Below are positions 15,765 to 23,801 of a stretch of 31,188 bases of DNA, piece by piece. Made by a program: the position numbers and the translations under genes. The notes under the pieces were generated by a model that ran no database searches, was not told the DNA's origin, and saw only the letters and a program-made list of their open reading frames with translations. The DNA is taken from contig CAZYVH010000028.1 in NCBI GenBank assembly GCA_964650905.1, positions 1-31,188 on the forward strand, written 5' to 3'. This DNA is from SZUA-36 sp964650905 (GTDB lineage: Bacteria > Pseudomonadota > Gammaproteobacteria > Xanthomonadales > SZUA-36). Every line of letters begins with the position of its first letter. The first letter of the stretch is position 1.

Positions 15765-18020
15765 TCATAGCGAACTGTACTTTTCCCGCAGGTGCTGGCG
15801 GATCAGTTCAGCCCCTGTGTTGACGACAAATGTAAACATGAAAAGCACCAGGGCTGCCAGAAACAGGACCCGGTAATGGGAACTGTGTACCGCCGATTCC
15901 GGCATTTCAACAGCAATGTTGGCAGCCAGTGTGCGCATGCCCTCAAACAGGTTCCAGTTCATGACCGGTGTATTACCCGTCGCCATCAGCACGATCATGG
16001 TCTCACCCACTGCCCTGCCCAGACCAATCATTACACCTGAAAACATACCCGGACTGGCGGTTGGCAAAACCACCCTGACCAGTGACTGCCAGCGGGTTGC
16101 ACCCAACGCAAGGGAGCCGTCCGAAAGGGACTGTGGAACACCATAGACGGCATCTTCAGCAATCGAGAAAATGGTCGGGATCACAGCAAAACCCATGGCC
16201 CACCCGACGACCATGGCGTTGCGTTGGTCGTAAGAAATGCCCATTTCGTGGTTCAGCCAAATACGCAGGTCACCACCAAAAAAAAGCTGTTGCAGGGGAC
16301 CTGCAATTTCGAGTGCAAAGACACCCAGAATAAGCAATACCGGCAACAATACAAGCGGCTCCCAGCCATCAGCTACCAGCACTCCAAGACGTTCTCCTGC
16401 CTGCCCCCATAACCATGCAAACAGCAGTGATCCTGCCGGTATGACCAGCATCAACGCCAGCACCCCGGCCAGGTTCTCCTCCAGCAATGGTGCAAACCAC
16501 AGACCGGCCAGGAAGCCGAGGATGACGGTCGGCAGCGCGGCCATGATCTCGATACCCGGTTTGACCAGGTTACGCAATACCGGTGACATGAAATAAGCGG
16601 TATAGGCTGCACCCATCAACGCCAGTGGCAAGGCAAACAACATGGCGTAAAAAGCCGCTTTGAGTGTACCAAATGCCAGCGGGGTCAGACTGAATTTGGG
16701 CTCAAAATCGTCACTGGATGAGGACGACTGCCAGATATACGCCGGTTGGTCATAGTTCTCATACCAGACTTTTGACCATAGTGAAGTAAATGAGACCTCG
16801 GGGTGCGGATTGTCAATGTCCATGAAATCCGTGCTGCCATCGCTATTGAGCACCAGCAAACCGGATGCCCGTGGCGCCAGCGCCAGAGCGGCGGGTACGC
16901 CACCCGGCAATGCCTGTTGCAATACCAGCCGGTTTGCAGTGCTGTGATAAATGGCCAGTTGCCCACCGCTGTCAATCACCATGAATCCCTTACGGCGCTG
17001 TTCCGGGATTATTTTGGATATGGCAGACAAGCCGGCAGTTTCAAAGCGGCGAATATTTTTAAGCGTGTAGTGGTTATTTGTGTCCCTGACCGGAAACAAT
17101 TGTGCAATATGGCCAGTGGCATCACCTGCCAGCACAGAGATTCCACCCAACAGCATACGCATACTGGTGATAGCACCACGACCGGCTTGCACACGCTGTA
17201 GCTCTTGCATATTGGCTAAATCAATAAAATGAATTGCGCCGTCTTTATCGCCCAGGTATAGCCAGCGGTGGTCACTGCTCAGGGCTATGGCCGTAACTGA
17301 ATAATCCACATCCAGTCTTTTTAGTGTGCGTTCCAGGCTGATTTCACCACTGAGGAAATTCTCCTGCTTGCTATTCCATGCGACGCGAATACGGCCACCA
17401 CTACCCGCCGCCGCCAGCACCAGTTCGGTATCGGAATCCGATACGGCCAGGCCGCTGATGCCACCGCCAGGCATCAATTCATATAAACTTTCGCCATCGG
17501 GATAATCCAGCGCCGGTATGATTTTTCGCCGTGCGACACCGGCGGAATAATCGGTATTGTAATGATGCCGGAAGAATCCGGTCCTGCCATCTGCATAAGC
17601 GATCGCGACCAGACCCGGGTTGCCCTGATCCCCGGCCACAACGGCCACTGGCTGCTGTCGGGCGAAAAGTCGGCTGGAACTGATAGGCTGCAGGTTCGGG
17701 ATGGACAGAAATTGTGCGTGCCCCTCGTGGTCAACACGCAGGGCAACCTGTTGCTGTTCTTCCATGCTCAAATAAGCTGTATCACCGCTAAGCCCCATCT
17801 GCGGGGCGGTGTGGTTTCCGTTTGTTATGCTGGCCGGTAAAAACAATGGAAATACGACGTAGAAAAGATAAAACATGATCAACAAGACTGCAGCGATCAC
17901 GGCAACACCGCCAAGACCAATGACCCAACCCGCCATTTGATCCCTGTAACGCCGCCAGCGATGAAATCGCTCTGAACGCCCATCAAAACCAGGGGAGGCA
18001 ACTTTAGGGGCTGAACTCAT
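15765..18020 (-). CDS. pstC: Phosphate ABC transporter permease PstC, long form with periplasmic propeller-like domain
   Basis: Inner-membrane permease subunit for phosphate. 751 aa against about 319 in Escherichia coli. A first membrane segment (about 33-60) is followed by some 350 periplasmic residues with WD40-like strand repeats, for example WLYLGDKDGAIHFIDLAN. The permease core comes next (from about 440), with the EAA loop SLALGATRWQSLVRVVLP and GLGRAVGETMIVLMATG. ATG 18020 is preferred; GTG 18026 is in frame. Neither has a Shine-Dalgarno sequence, and the predicted transcription start falls at about the ATG. It is the first gene of pstC-pstA-pstB-phoU and has its own Pho box. The long form is known in related bacteria; what the propeller-like part binds is not known to me. 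Confidence 0.93.
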   Translation of the reverse strand: MSSAPKVASPGFDGRSERFHRWRRYRDQMAGWVIGLGGVAVIAAVLLIMFYLFYVVFPLFLPASITNGNHTAPQMGLSGDTAYLSMEEQQQVALRVDHEGHAQFLSIPNLQPISSSRLFARQQPVAVVAGDQGNPGLVAIAYADGRTGFFRHHYNTDYSAGVARRKIIPALDYPDGESLYELMPGGGISGLAVSDSDTELVLAAAGSGGRIRVAWNSKQENFLSGEISLERTLKRLDVDYSVTAIALSSDHRWLYLGDKDGAIHFIDLANMQELQRVQAGRGAITSMRMLLGGISVLAGDATGHIAQLFPVRDTNNHYTLKNIRRFETAGLSAISKIIPEQRRKGFMVIDSGGQLAIYHSTANRLVLQQALPGGVPAALALAPRASGLLVLNSDGSTDFMDIDNPHPEVSFTSLWSKVWYENYDQPAYIWQSSSSSDDFEPKFSLTPLAFGTLKAAFYAMLFALPLALMGAAYTAYFMSPVLRNLVKPGIEIMAALPTVILGFLAGLWFAPLLEENLAGVLALMLVIPAGSLLFAWLWGQAGERLGVLVADGWEPLVLLPVLLILGVFALEIAGPLQQLFFGGDLRIWLNHEMGISYDQRNAMVVGWAMGFAVIPTIFSIAEDAVYGVPQSLSDGSLALGATRWQSLVRVVLPTASPGMFSGVMIGLGRAVGETMIVLMATGNTPVMNWNLFEGMRTLAANIAVEMPESAVHSSHYRVLFLAALVLFMFTFVVNTGAELIRQHLREKYSSL

Positions 18021-18026
18021 TGACAC

Positions 18027-18060
18027 ATTTTACGGTTCAATTGTGACATTTTTGTTATAC
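18027..18060 (-). promoter_or_regulatory. Pho box and -10 element of the pstCAB-phoU operon
   Basis: Read on the minus strand, half-sites GTATAAC and ATGTCAC with AAAA between fill 18060-18043. Against the pstS box (CTGTAAC, CTGTCAC) they match at 5 of 7 and 6 of 7 positions. After 10 bases comes TAAAAT (18032-18027), a good -10 at the expected PhoB spacing. The transcription start would then fall at about 18020, the pstC ATG. Confidence 0.7.
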
Positions 18061-18157
18061 GTCGCCAACACGCTTCGGTTAGAATTGCAGCGCGAAAGAA
18101 AGTCGTCGTCCAGCAGGGCCACCAGGCTGCCGAGCTGGACTTTCCAGGGAGAACATC

Positions 18158-18835
18158 ATGACGGGCAGTTACCTCAGCGGCATTTTCGGGTCATCACCTG
18201 TAAGGCCTTTGCAACAACACATGGAAAAGGTCGTTTCCTGTGTGGTTGAACTGATCCCGTTCACCCGGGCTGTGCTATCCGGCAATCAACAAGATCGCAG
18301 TGAGCACCACGCGAATATCGTCCATATCGAACACGAGGCCGACGACCTCAAGAAGGAACTGCGGCTACGCCTGCCAAGCAGTCTTTTTATGCCAATAGAT
18401 CGCCGCGATGTCCTTGAGGTTCTGACCATGCAGGACATGGTCGCCGGCCGTGCCCGTGATGTCGCCGGTCTGATCGTGGGCCGGAATATGCAGTTTCCAG
18501 CGTCCATATCACAGGACTATATGTCACTGATCAGCCGTTGCGTCGACGCTTGCAAACAGGCACATACCGCAATCAGTGAACTGGATGAGCTGATTGAAAC
18601 CGGTTTTGGAAAACCCGAAAGGGAGCGCGTCGGTGGGCTGTTATGCGACCTCGATGTGATCGAACAGGAAACCGATGAACAGCAGGTCGCCTTACGCGGC
18701 AAACTGTTCGAACTTGAAGACGACCTGCATCCGGTAAACGTCATGTTCCTCTACAAGGTCATCGACCATACCGGTGGTATCGCAGATCGTGCACAACGTG
18801 TGGGCAGCCGTCTGCAATTGATGCTCGCACGTTAA
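18158..18835 (+). CDS. DUF47/PhoU-like protein, PiT accessory
   Basis: Cytoplasmic all-helical protein of 225 aa in the DUF47 family (TIGR00153 type), distantly related to PhoU. Seen: HIEHEADDLKKELRLRLPSSLFMPIDRRDVLEVL in the first part (about 49-86, a conserved block with the E-x-x-x-D pattern) and DVIEQETDEQQVALRGKLFELEDDLHPVNVMFLYKVIDHTGGIAD in the last third, given here only as landmarks. AGGGAG lies 8 bases before the ATG. The PiT gene follows after 22 bases. This pairing is widespread, and the DUF47 protein is thought to regulate or stabilise the PiT carrier. It is transcribed away from pstC; a TAGAAT at 18080-18085 may be its -10. Confidence 0.88.
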   Translation: MTGSYLSGIFGSSPVRPLQQHMEKVVSCVVELIPFTRAVLSGNQQDRSEHHANIVHIEHEADDLKKELRLRLPSSLFMPIDRRDVLEVLTMQDMVAGRARDVAGLIVGRNMQFPASISQDYMSLISRCVDACKQAHTAISELDELIETGFGKPERERVGGLLCDLDVIEQETDEQQVALRGKLFELEDDLHPVNVMFLYKVIDHTGGIADRAQRVGSRLQLMLAR

Positions 18836-18857
18836 CTCCCGATAAAAGGAATCAATA

Positions 18858-20117
18858 ATGGAATTTTCAGCCTGGTATCTTGCTCTGGCGGCAGCATTCG
18901 GCCTGTTCATGGCCTGGGGTATCGGCGCCAATGATGTCGCCAACGCCATGGCTACCTCGGTGGGTTCGCGTGCACTGACCATCAAACAGGCTATTATGGT
19001 CGCGGCGGTGTTTGAATTCACCGGTGCTTTTCTGGCCGGTGGACAGGTAACCTCAACCATACGCAAGGGCATCATTGACGCCAGCCATGTGTCAAGCAAG
19101 CCCGAGCTTCTGATATTCGGCATGCTGGCCGCACTGCTGGCCGCCGCCGTGTGGTTGTTGATCGCCTCCAGAAAGGGCTGGCCGGTATCCACGACCCACT
19201 CTATTGTTGGCGCCATTGTAGGTTTTGCCGTGGTCGGCATTGGCGCGGACTCCGTGCACTGGTCGAAAGTCGGCACGATCGCCGCGTCGTGGGTGGTTTC
19301 TCCAATGTTGTCAGGCATTATGGCATTTTTTATCTTCATGAGTGTGCAGAAATTGATCCTGAATACGGATGACCCAATTACAAACGCGCGTAAATACGTG
19401 CCGTTCTATATCTTCGCTGTCGGCTTTATCCTGGCACTTGTCACGCTGCTGAAAGGACTGAAACACATCGGTCTTCATTTAACCACCGGCCAGTCGATCA
19501 TGGTTGCGGTCGCCAGCGGCATCATGACCATGACGATCGGCGTGCTGGCAATCAGGAAAATCAAGACCGTTCCAAGCGAGAATGTTGACTTTCGCTTCAC
19601 CAATGTCGAAAAGATCTTTGGCATCCTGATGGTTTTCACCGCCTGTGGTATGGCGTTTGCACATGGTTCCAATGACGTCGCCAATGCCGTTGGTCCGGTC
19701 GCCGCCATTGTCAGTATCGTCAAAACTGGCGCCGTTACGCAGAAATCCGGGCTCGCCACATGGATCCTGTTGCTCGGTGGTGCTGGTATCGTGCTGGGTC
19801 TGGCCACCTGGGGCTGGCGTGTCATCAAGACGGTGGGTCGTAACATTACCGAACTCACACCTTCACGTGGTTTTGCGGCGGAATTATCCGCAGCCACAAC
19901 CGTCGTGATTGCCTCCGGGACAGGTATACCTGTTTCCACCACCCACACCCTGGTCGGTGCAGTCATGGGTGTTGGCATCGCCCGTGGCATCGGCGCCCTG
20001 AATCTGCGTGTGATACGCAATATCATGTTGTCATGGATCATAACGCTGCCGGCCGGTGGCATACTCGCCATCCTGTTTTTCTTCACACTCAAGGGTGCGT
20101 TCTATACCGGTCCTTAA
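18858..20117 (+). CDS. Inorganic phosphate transporter, PiT family
   Basis: Inner-membrane low-affinity phosphate (or metal-phosphate) symporter of the PHO4 superfamily, 419 aa and about ten or eleven membrane segments. The duplicated family signature is present in both halves: GIGANDVANAMATSVG (about residues 21-36) and AHGSNDVANAVGPVAAI (about 265-281), and each half also has a VSTTHS/VSTTHT motif. AAAGGA precedes the ATG. It is coupled with the DUF47 gene 22 bases upstream. It is shorter than Escherichia coli PitA (499 aa), as in many PiT-DUF47 pairs. Coupling ion (proton or sodium) cannot be decided from sequence. Confidence 0.93.
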   Translation: MEFSAWYLALAAAFGLFMAWGIGANDVANAMATSVGSRALTIKQAIMVAAVFEFTGAFLAGGQVTSTIRKGIIDASHVSSKPELLIFGMLAALLAAAVWLLIASRKGWPVSTTHSIVGAIVGFAVVGIGADSVHWSKVGTIAASWVVSPMLSGIMAFFIFMSVQKLILNTDDPITNARKYVPFYIFAVGFILALVTLLKGLKHIGLHLTTGQSIMVAVASGIMTMTIGVLAIRKIKTVPSENVDFRFTNVEKIFGILMVFTACGMAFAHGSNDVANAVGPVAAIVSIVKTGAVTQKSGLATWILLLGGAGIVLGLATWGWRVIKTVGRNITELTPSRGFAAELSAATTVVIASGTGIPVSTTHTLVGAVMGVGIARGIGALNLRVIRNIMLSWIITLPAGGILAILFFFTLKGAFYTGP

Positions 20118-20131
20118 ATCGCACAAAAATT

Positions 20132-21145
20132 GTGGCAAACCCGATCAAAATCCGCCCGGCAGTAAGTGCTGACAGCGAAGCGATTATCGCAATACGCGGG
20201 GCAGCTATCCTGGCCATCCCACCCGGCCATTGGACAAGACGGGATCTGAAAAACTGGGCGGCAAAGCCCCATTTGACGTCATTGCGCAAACGAATTGCCG
20301 ATAACCGCGTACTGGTTGCAGGCGACCACACCGGCGTATTGGCCTGTGCCGGTCTGCATCTTGGCAGCAGAGGCCTGGTCGGGTTATTTGTGGCACCAAC
20401 CGCCCAGGGCAGCGGTCTTGGCGAGAGAATGGTTGCCGGCATCGAAAGACTTGCGGTTCAATACGGCCTGCTGCAATTAAAGGTGTGTGCAGCCGAACCA
20501 ACCATCGATTTTTATCACGCCCGTGGCTACCGAAAAGTGACAGGGTCACACCTGGAAAGAGACCCGCACTCCGGCATGCCATCATTGTCCATGCATAGAA
20601 AGTTTGGACACCGGCAAACCCGTTTTGGAAGAACGCTTGCCACATTGGGACAGCACCTGGGGATACCGGCCGACTACGGCGTTGAGCACAAGCTCAGGAT
20701 TCAACCTGAATGCCACCAGACCGTCTCCATCGGTAAAGATGTTGTCGGGCGGCCGGTATACATGGAACCGCGCGCCGCACGTGCCTGGCTGGCCATGCAA
20801 ACTACAGCCATGAACGAGGGTATCCGACTGCAAGCTGTATCGGCCTACCGAACGGTTGCCTACCAGACGAATATTTTCAGGAAAAAACTGGCTGCCGGTC
20901 AAAAGATCGACGAAATTCTGCAAGTCTCAGCCGCACCGGGGTTCAGCGAACACCACAGCGGCCGTGCTCTGGATATCACCACACCCGGTTTTGAGCCACT
21001 GGAGGAAGAATTCGAGCAAAGCCCGGCCTACCAATGGCTTTTGCAATCAGCGGACCGCTACAACTTCAGGCTTTCCTACCCTTACAATAACCGCCATCGC
21101 CTGGCTTATGAGCCCTGGCATTGGTGTTTTAACCCGGGTCAGTGA
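20132..21145 (+). CDS. GNAT acetyltransferase fused to a VanY-type D-Ala-D-Ala carboxypeptidase domain
   Basis: Two-domain protein, 337 aa from GTG 20132. Residues 1-157 form a GNAT fold, with the acetyl-CoA loop VAPTAQGSGLGERMV (about 88-101) and FYHARGYRKV near the end of the domain. Residues about 180-337 are a VanY/D-alanyl-D-alanine carboxypeptidase domain: SAYRTVAYQ (237-245), zinc motif SEHHSGRALD with His274 and Asp281, and EPWHW with Glu327 and His330. No signal peptide or membrane segment is visible, so the peptidase would be cytoplasmic. GTG 20132 lies 15 bases after the PiT stop without a clear ribosome site; an ATG at 20033 would overlap PiT by 85 bases and add non-GNAT sequence. 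Its 3' end overlaps the convergent SecB-like gene by 7 bases. Substrates are unknown. Confidence 0.85.
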   Translation: MANPIKIRPAVSADSEAIIAIRGAAILAIPPGHWTRRDLKNWAAKPHLTSLRKRIADNRVLVAGDHTGVLACAGLHLGSRGLVGLFVAPTAQGSGLGERMVAGIERLAVQYGLLQLKVCAAEPTIDFYHARGYRKVTGSHLERDPHSGMPSLSMHRKFGHRQTRFGRTLATLGQHLGIPADYGVEHKLRIQPECHQTVSIGKDVVGRPVYMEPRAARAWLAMQTTAMNEGIRLQAVSAYRTVAYQTNIFRKKLAAGQKIDEILQVSAAPGFSEHHSGRALDITTPGFEPLEEEFEQSPAYQWLLQSADRYNFRLSYPYNNRHRLAYEPWHWCFNPGQ

Positions 21146-21603
21146 ACCCTGTTTGGAAATTGCCCAGGTACAACACTTATTTTCCGGGATGTTGGGTTCA
21201 GATCAAATGGTAACTGTATATTTGAAAGACCCATATGTGTCAATAAACCACGTAACTCCTGGGCCAGCAGGGGATAAATCTGCCGCGCCAGACTGGCGTG
21301 GTGGCCGGTGAATTCCGAAAGATCAATCGGTTCACCCGAGGTTTGCTGGTAGACGGTCTCTATTCCGACCTTCGCCTTGAAGGACGGATTGGAATCAGCA
21401 GAAGGGCCGCCTTCACAAATGAGCCTGGCACTGACCTGATATGAGGGTAGCGTTTCATCTGGGCCCATTTCCACCAGTCTGGGTGTCAGGTTCATTTCGA
21501 CCTTGGCGTCCTGCATGGCGCCTTCTGTTGAAACGCGCAGCAGTTCACCGCTCAATAGGGAAACCTGAACGTGCTGGAGCATAAAGTTGTCAAGCAAATT
21601 CAT
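21139..21603 (-). CDS. Small protein with SecB-like pattern, function unsure
   Basis: 154 aa, soluble, acidic, no signal peptide. The middle and end look like a SecB-type fold: beta-strand segments (MQDAKVEMNLTPRLVEM, YQVSARLICEGG, FKAKVGIETVYQQ) followed by a helix in ARQIYPLLAQELRGLLTHMG and an extended end SNIQLPFDLNP. The last part echoes the SecB pattern of a conserved P-x-x-x-x-x-x-x-L helix before a proline-rich strand. Overall identity to classic SecB looks low, so a chaperone role is only a guess; it may be a divergent SecB-like or unrelated beta-barrel protein. The start has a perfect GGAGG 6 bases upstream and it stands alone between the convergent GNAT-VanY gene and the alkA-type gene. 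Confidence 0.5.
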   Translation of the reverse strand: MNLLDNFMLQHVQVSLLSGELLRVSTEGAMQDAKVEMNLTPRLVEMGPDETLPSYQVSARLICEGGPSADSNPSFKAKVGIETVYQQTSGEPIDLSEFTGHHASLARQIYPLLAQELRGLLTHMGLSNIQLPFDLNPTSRKISVVPGQFPNRVH

Positions 21604-21670
21604 GTGAACCTCCAGGCAGCATCATCAGAATGAATATTCTAACCCGAAAACCGGAATACCCGTCAGAAAT

Positions 21671-22294
21671 TCAATCATCCACCGCCCGCCATAAATACCA
21701 GCTCGCTGCTGAGCGGTATGGCGACAGATGCTGTGTAACCTCGAGCACCTGGTCCGGCGTGGGCAATTGCGACAGTTGGTAGGTTATTTGCACGCCCTTC
21801 TGGATACCCAGATCGGTCGCCGGCATCACATCCGGACGGCCAAGGGAAAATATCAGGTGCATTTGTGCCGTCCACGGTCCTATACCCCTTACCTTACACA
21901 GGCATGCAATGACTGTGGCGTCATCCATGGACGCCATTTTACGGGCGGAAGGCAAATCGCCGGAGCAACTATGCGCTGCAAGGTCCAGGATCGACAAGGC
22001 CTTGTTATTGGATAAACCCACCGCTCGAAGTGTTTGTAACGGCAGACTGACGGCCTCTCTTGCAGACGGCAGCTCATCCTCAAACAGAGCTTCAAAACGC
22101 CCGTAAATGGTCGCCGCCGCCTTGCCGGACAACTGCTGGTAGCTAATGGAGCGCGCCAGCGAGATGAACAGGTCCCGCTCCTTTCTCACCGTCAGGGTGA
22201 AAGCGCCTTTTTGACGGATCAATTGAGCCATTTGCGGACATTCGTCCTGCAAAAAACCGACCGCCGCGCGGCGGTTGTAGCGCAAACGACTCAT
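21671..22294 (-). CDS. DNA-3-methyladenine glycosylase II (AlkA-type)
   Basis: Base-excision repair enzyme that removes alkylated purines. 207 aa: the helix-hairpin-helix domain is present and the N-terminal TBP-like domain of Escherichia coli AlkA (282 aa) is absent, as in yeast Mag1 and other compact members. Seen: SISYQQLSGKAAATIYGRF (about 49-67), hairpin VRGIGPWTAQMHLIFSLGRP and catalytic Asp in MPATDLGIQKG. Its ATG overlaps the DUF423 stop by 4 bases, so it is the last gene of the GldA-F-G/DUF4340/DUF423 operon, an odd company for a repair gene. No Ada box or other alkylation-response sign is visible. Confidence 0.88.
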   Translation of the reverse strand: MSRLRYNRRAAVGFLQDECPQMAQLIRQKGAFTLTVRKERDLFISLARSISYQQLSGKAAATIYGRFEALFEDELPSAREAVSLPLQTLRAVGLSNNKALSILDLAAHSCSGDLPSARKMASMDDATVIACLCKVRGIGPWTAQMHLIFSLGRPDVMPATDLGIQKGVQITYQLSQLPTPDQVLEVTQHLSPYRSAASWYLWRAVDD

Positions 22295-22683
22295 ATTTCA
22301 GGACGCACCAGCGCCACGGCGGCCAATGACCAGCCTGCCATCAGCAACAGACCACCGAGAGGCGCCAGTGGCGCTGCTGGCATGGGCAGGATCACGCGCA
22401 GGTAAAGACTGCCACAAAAAATGACGACGCCTGTCACCAGTAACCAGGCGCTCCAATACAATCCCCTGTTTTCGAGCCTGGCCAGCAAGCTGGCCAGCGC
22501 CAGCAAAGCCGCAGCGTGGAACATGTGTATTCCGGAAGCCGTCTGCCAGACTCGCTGCAACTGTGGCTGACCGTCAATGTCGACAACGTGACTGCCAAGC
22601 GCGGCCAGTACCACCGCGCTCAAACCCAGCAGCGCCGCTGCCAATGCGATTATTCGTGAGTGGACACCGCCTGACCCGCTCAT
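22291..22683 (-). CDS. DUF423 membrane protein (YgdD family)
   Basis: Small inner-membrane protein of 130 aa with four predicted membrane segments (about 10-30, 51-68, 74-97 and 105-126). Family marks are ALGSH near the first segment, HMFHAAALLALA, and GSLYLRVI followed by PLAPLGGLLLMAGW. Its function is not established. It overlaps DUF4340 upstream and the alkA-type gene downstream by 4 bases each, so all are translated together. Confidence 0.88.
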   Translation of the reverse strand: MSGSGGVHSRIIALAAALLGLSAVVLAALGSHVVDIDGQPQLQRVWQTASGIHMFHAAALLALASLLARLENRGLYWSAWLLVTGVVIFCGSLYLRVILPMPAAPLAPLGGLLLMAGWSLAAVALVRPEI

Positions 22684-23801
22684 GGAGACTCGAGTGGTTT
22701 TAACATATCCTGGGTTTTCTTAACCATCGCCTCAAACTTGTATTTGCTAATCGCGTAGGCCCAACCCGTGACGCGCTGGTTAATATCCGCAACGCGTTTG
22801 TTCACCTCATCCGCCGCCTTTTCAGCCACTTTGTCGGGCACGTTATCGGCTTGGGTAACCTCACCATCTGTGGGTTTAACACTCGCCTTTTCGGTAGCTA
22901 CGTCCTGCTTGTCAACGATATCTGCAGCAGGGTGACTGGCGTGCAGCTTGACCAGGTAGGACCCGTCAGACTCGAGCATCTCGGCCATGATTTCCACACC
23001 GGAAAAGAGCAGCATACGCATTCTAACCGCACCATTCCAATCAATGCCTGTGTCCGGACGTGCGGACTCCAGGTCCAACAATGACAATACCGAGCCCAGT
23101 GAGTTGACCGCCCATTGACTCTTTATTTCCCGTCCGGCAGGCAGGTCTGCAAGTGTAAAGTCGGTATCATCGGCAGATACTTTTGTCACCAGAACACGAT
23201 CCCCGCCGGGGTGAATCAACTCGACTTCTGTGACTTCTGAGGGTTTGATATCAATGATCCGCTTATCCACCCACGCCAGGGCTTCAGCCGGCGCTTCCAG
23301 TGTCTTGTCCACCAGTACACTCGCCGCCTGACCCTTTATGCGCAGGTATTGACCATCCGTTCCCTGTGCGCGGTGACCGATGATGATCGCCTTGTGCTGA
23401 TCAGCGATGCTGAGCCTGACCAGCACGCTGGCGGCATCCTCAGCATCGATATCTTCAACACCCAGACGGGCGTAATAAGCTGGCTTGTCGGTCTTGGTCT
23501 CAATGACTTTAGCGCTTGCCAGACCCGCCAGCAAAGTTTTTAGCTGGTCCCAGTTGGCCCGGTAATTGTCCATCTGCTGCAATTGCCACTGCGTGTCTGT
23601 TTTGTGCAGGGTCGCGACCGTAACGTTACCCGCAGCGATGATATCGACCCTGTCGACGTCATTGATCTTTGCTGCGATATCCGGCAACAACAAGTGTTTT
23701 TGAGCCACCCGACCGGTGGACTCATTGTCCGGAGCCAGTTGCAAGACTGCCAGGAAAGCCAGCGCGGTCAAGCCGGCCAGCAATATGAAATTACGTTTCA
23801 T
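22680..23801 (-). CDS. DUF4340 domain protein, Gld-type ABC accessory
   Basis: 373 aa, anchored by one N-terminal membrane segment (about 5-22) with the rest outside the cytoplasm. The body matches the DUF4340 plan: VDRVDIIAAGNVTVATLHKTDTQ (early strands), WQLQQ, LLAGLASAKVIETKTDKPAYYARLGVED, a region rich in strands, and WVDKRIIDI. The last 90 residues (from about 290) are charged and low-complexity, VDKQDVATEKASVKPTDGE onward, before a helical end. DUF4340 genes regularly follow the GldG-type gene as here, with a 4-base overlap. It is thought to act with the ABC complex, but its role is unknown. Confidence 0.85.
   Translation of the reverse strand: MKRNFILLAGLTALAFLAVLQLAPDNESTGRVAQKHLLLPDIAAKINDVDRVDIIAAGNVTVATLHKTDTQWQLQQMDNYRANWDQLKTLLAGLASAKVIETKTDKPAYYARLGVEDIDAEDAASVLVRLSIADQHKAIIIGHRAQGTDGQYLRIKGQAASVLVDKTLEAPAEALAWVDKRIIDIKPSEVTEVELIHPGGDRVLVTKVSADDTDFTLADLPAGREIKSQWAVNSLGSVLSLLDLESARPDTGIDWNGAVRMRMLLFSGVEIMAEMLESDGSYLVKLHASHPAADIVDKQDVATEKASVKPTDGEVTQADNVPDKVAEKAADEVNKRVADINQRVTGWAYAISKYKFEAMVKKTQDMLKPLESP

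Noticed and set aside
20033..20131. Upstream extension of the GNAT-VanY protein
   Set aside because: It overlaps the PiT gene by 85 bases and the residues do not belong to a GNAT domain or a signal peptide.
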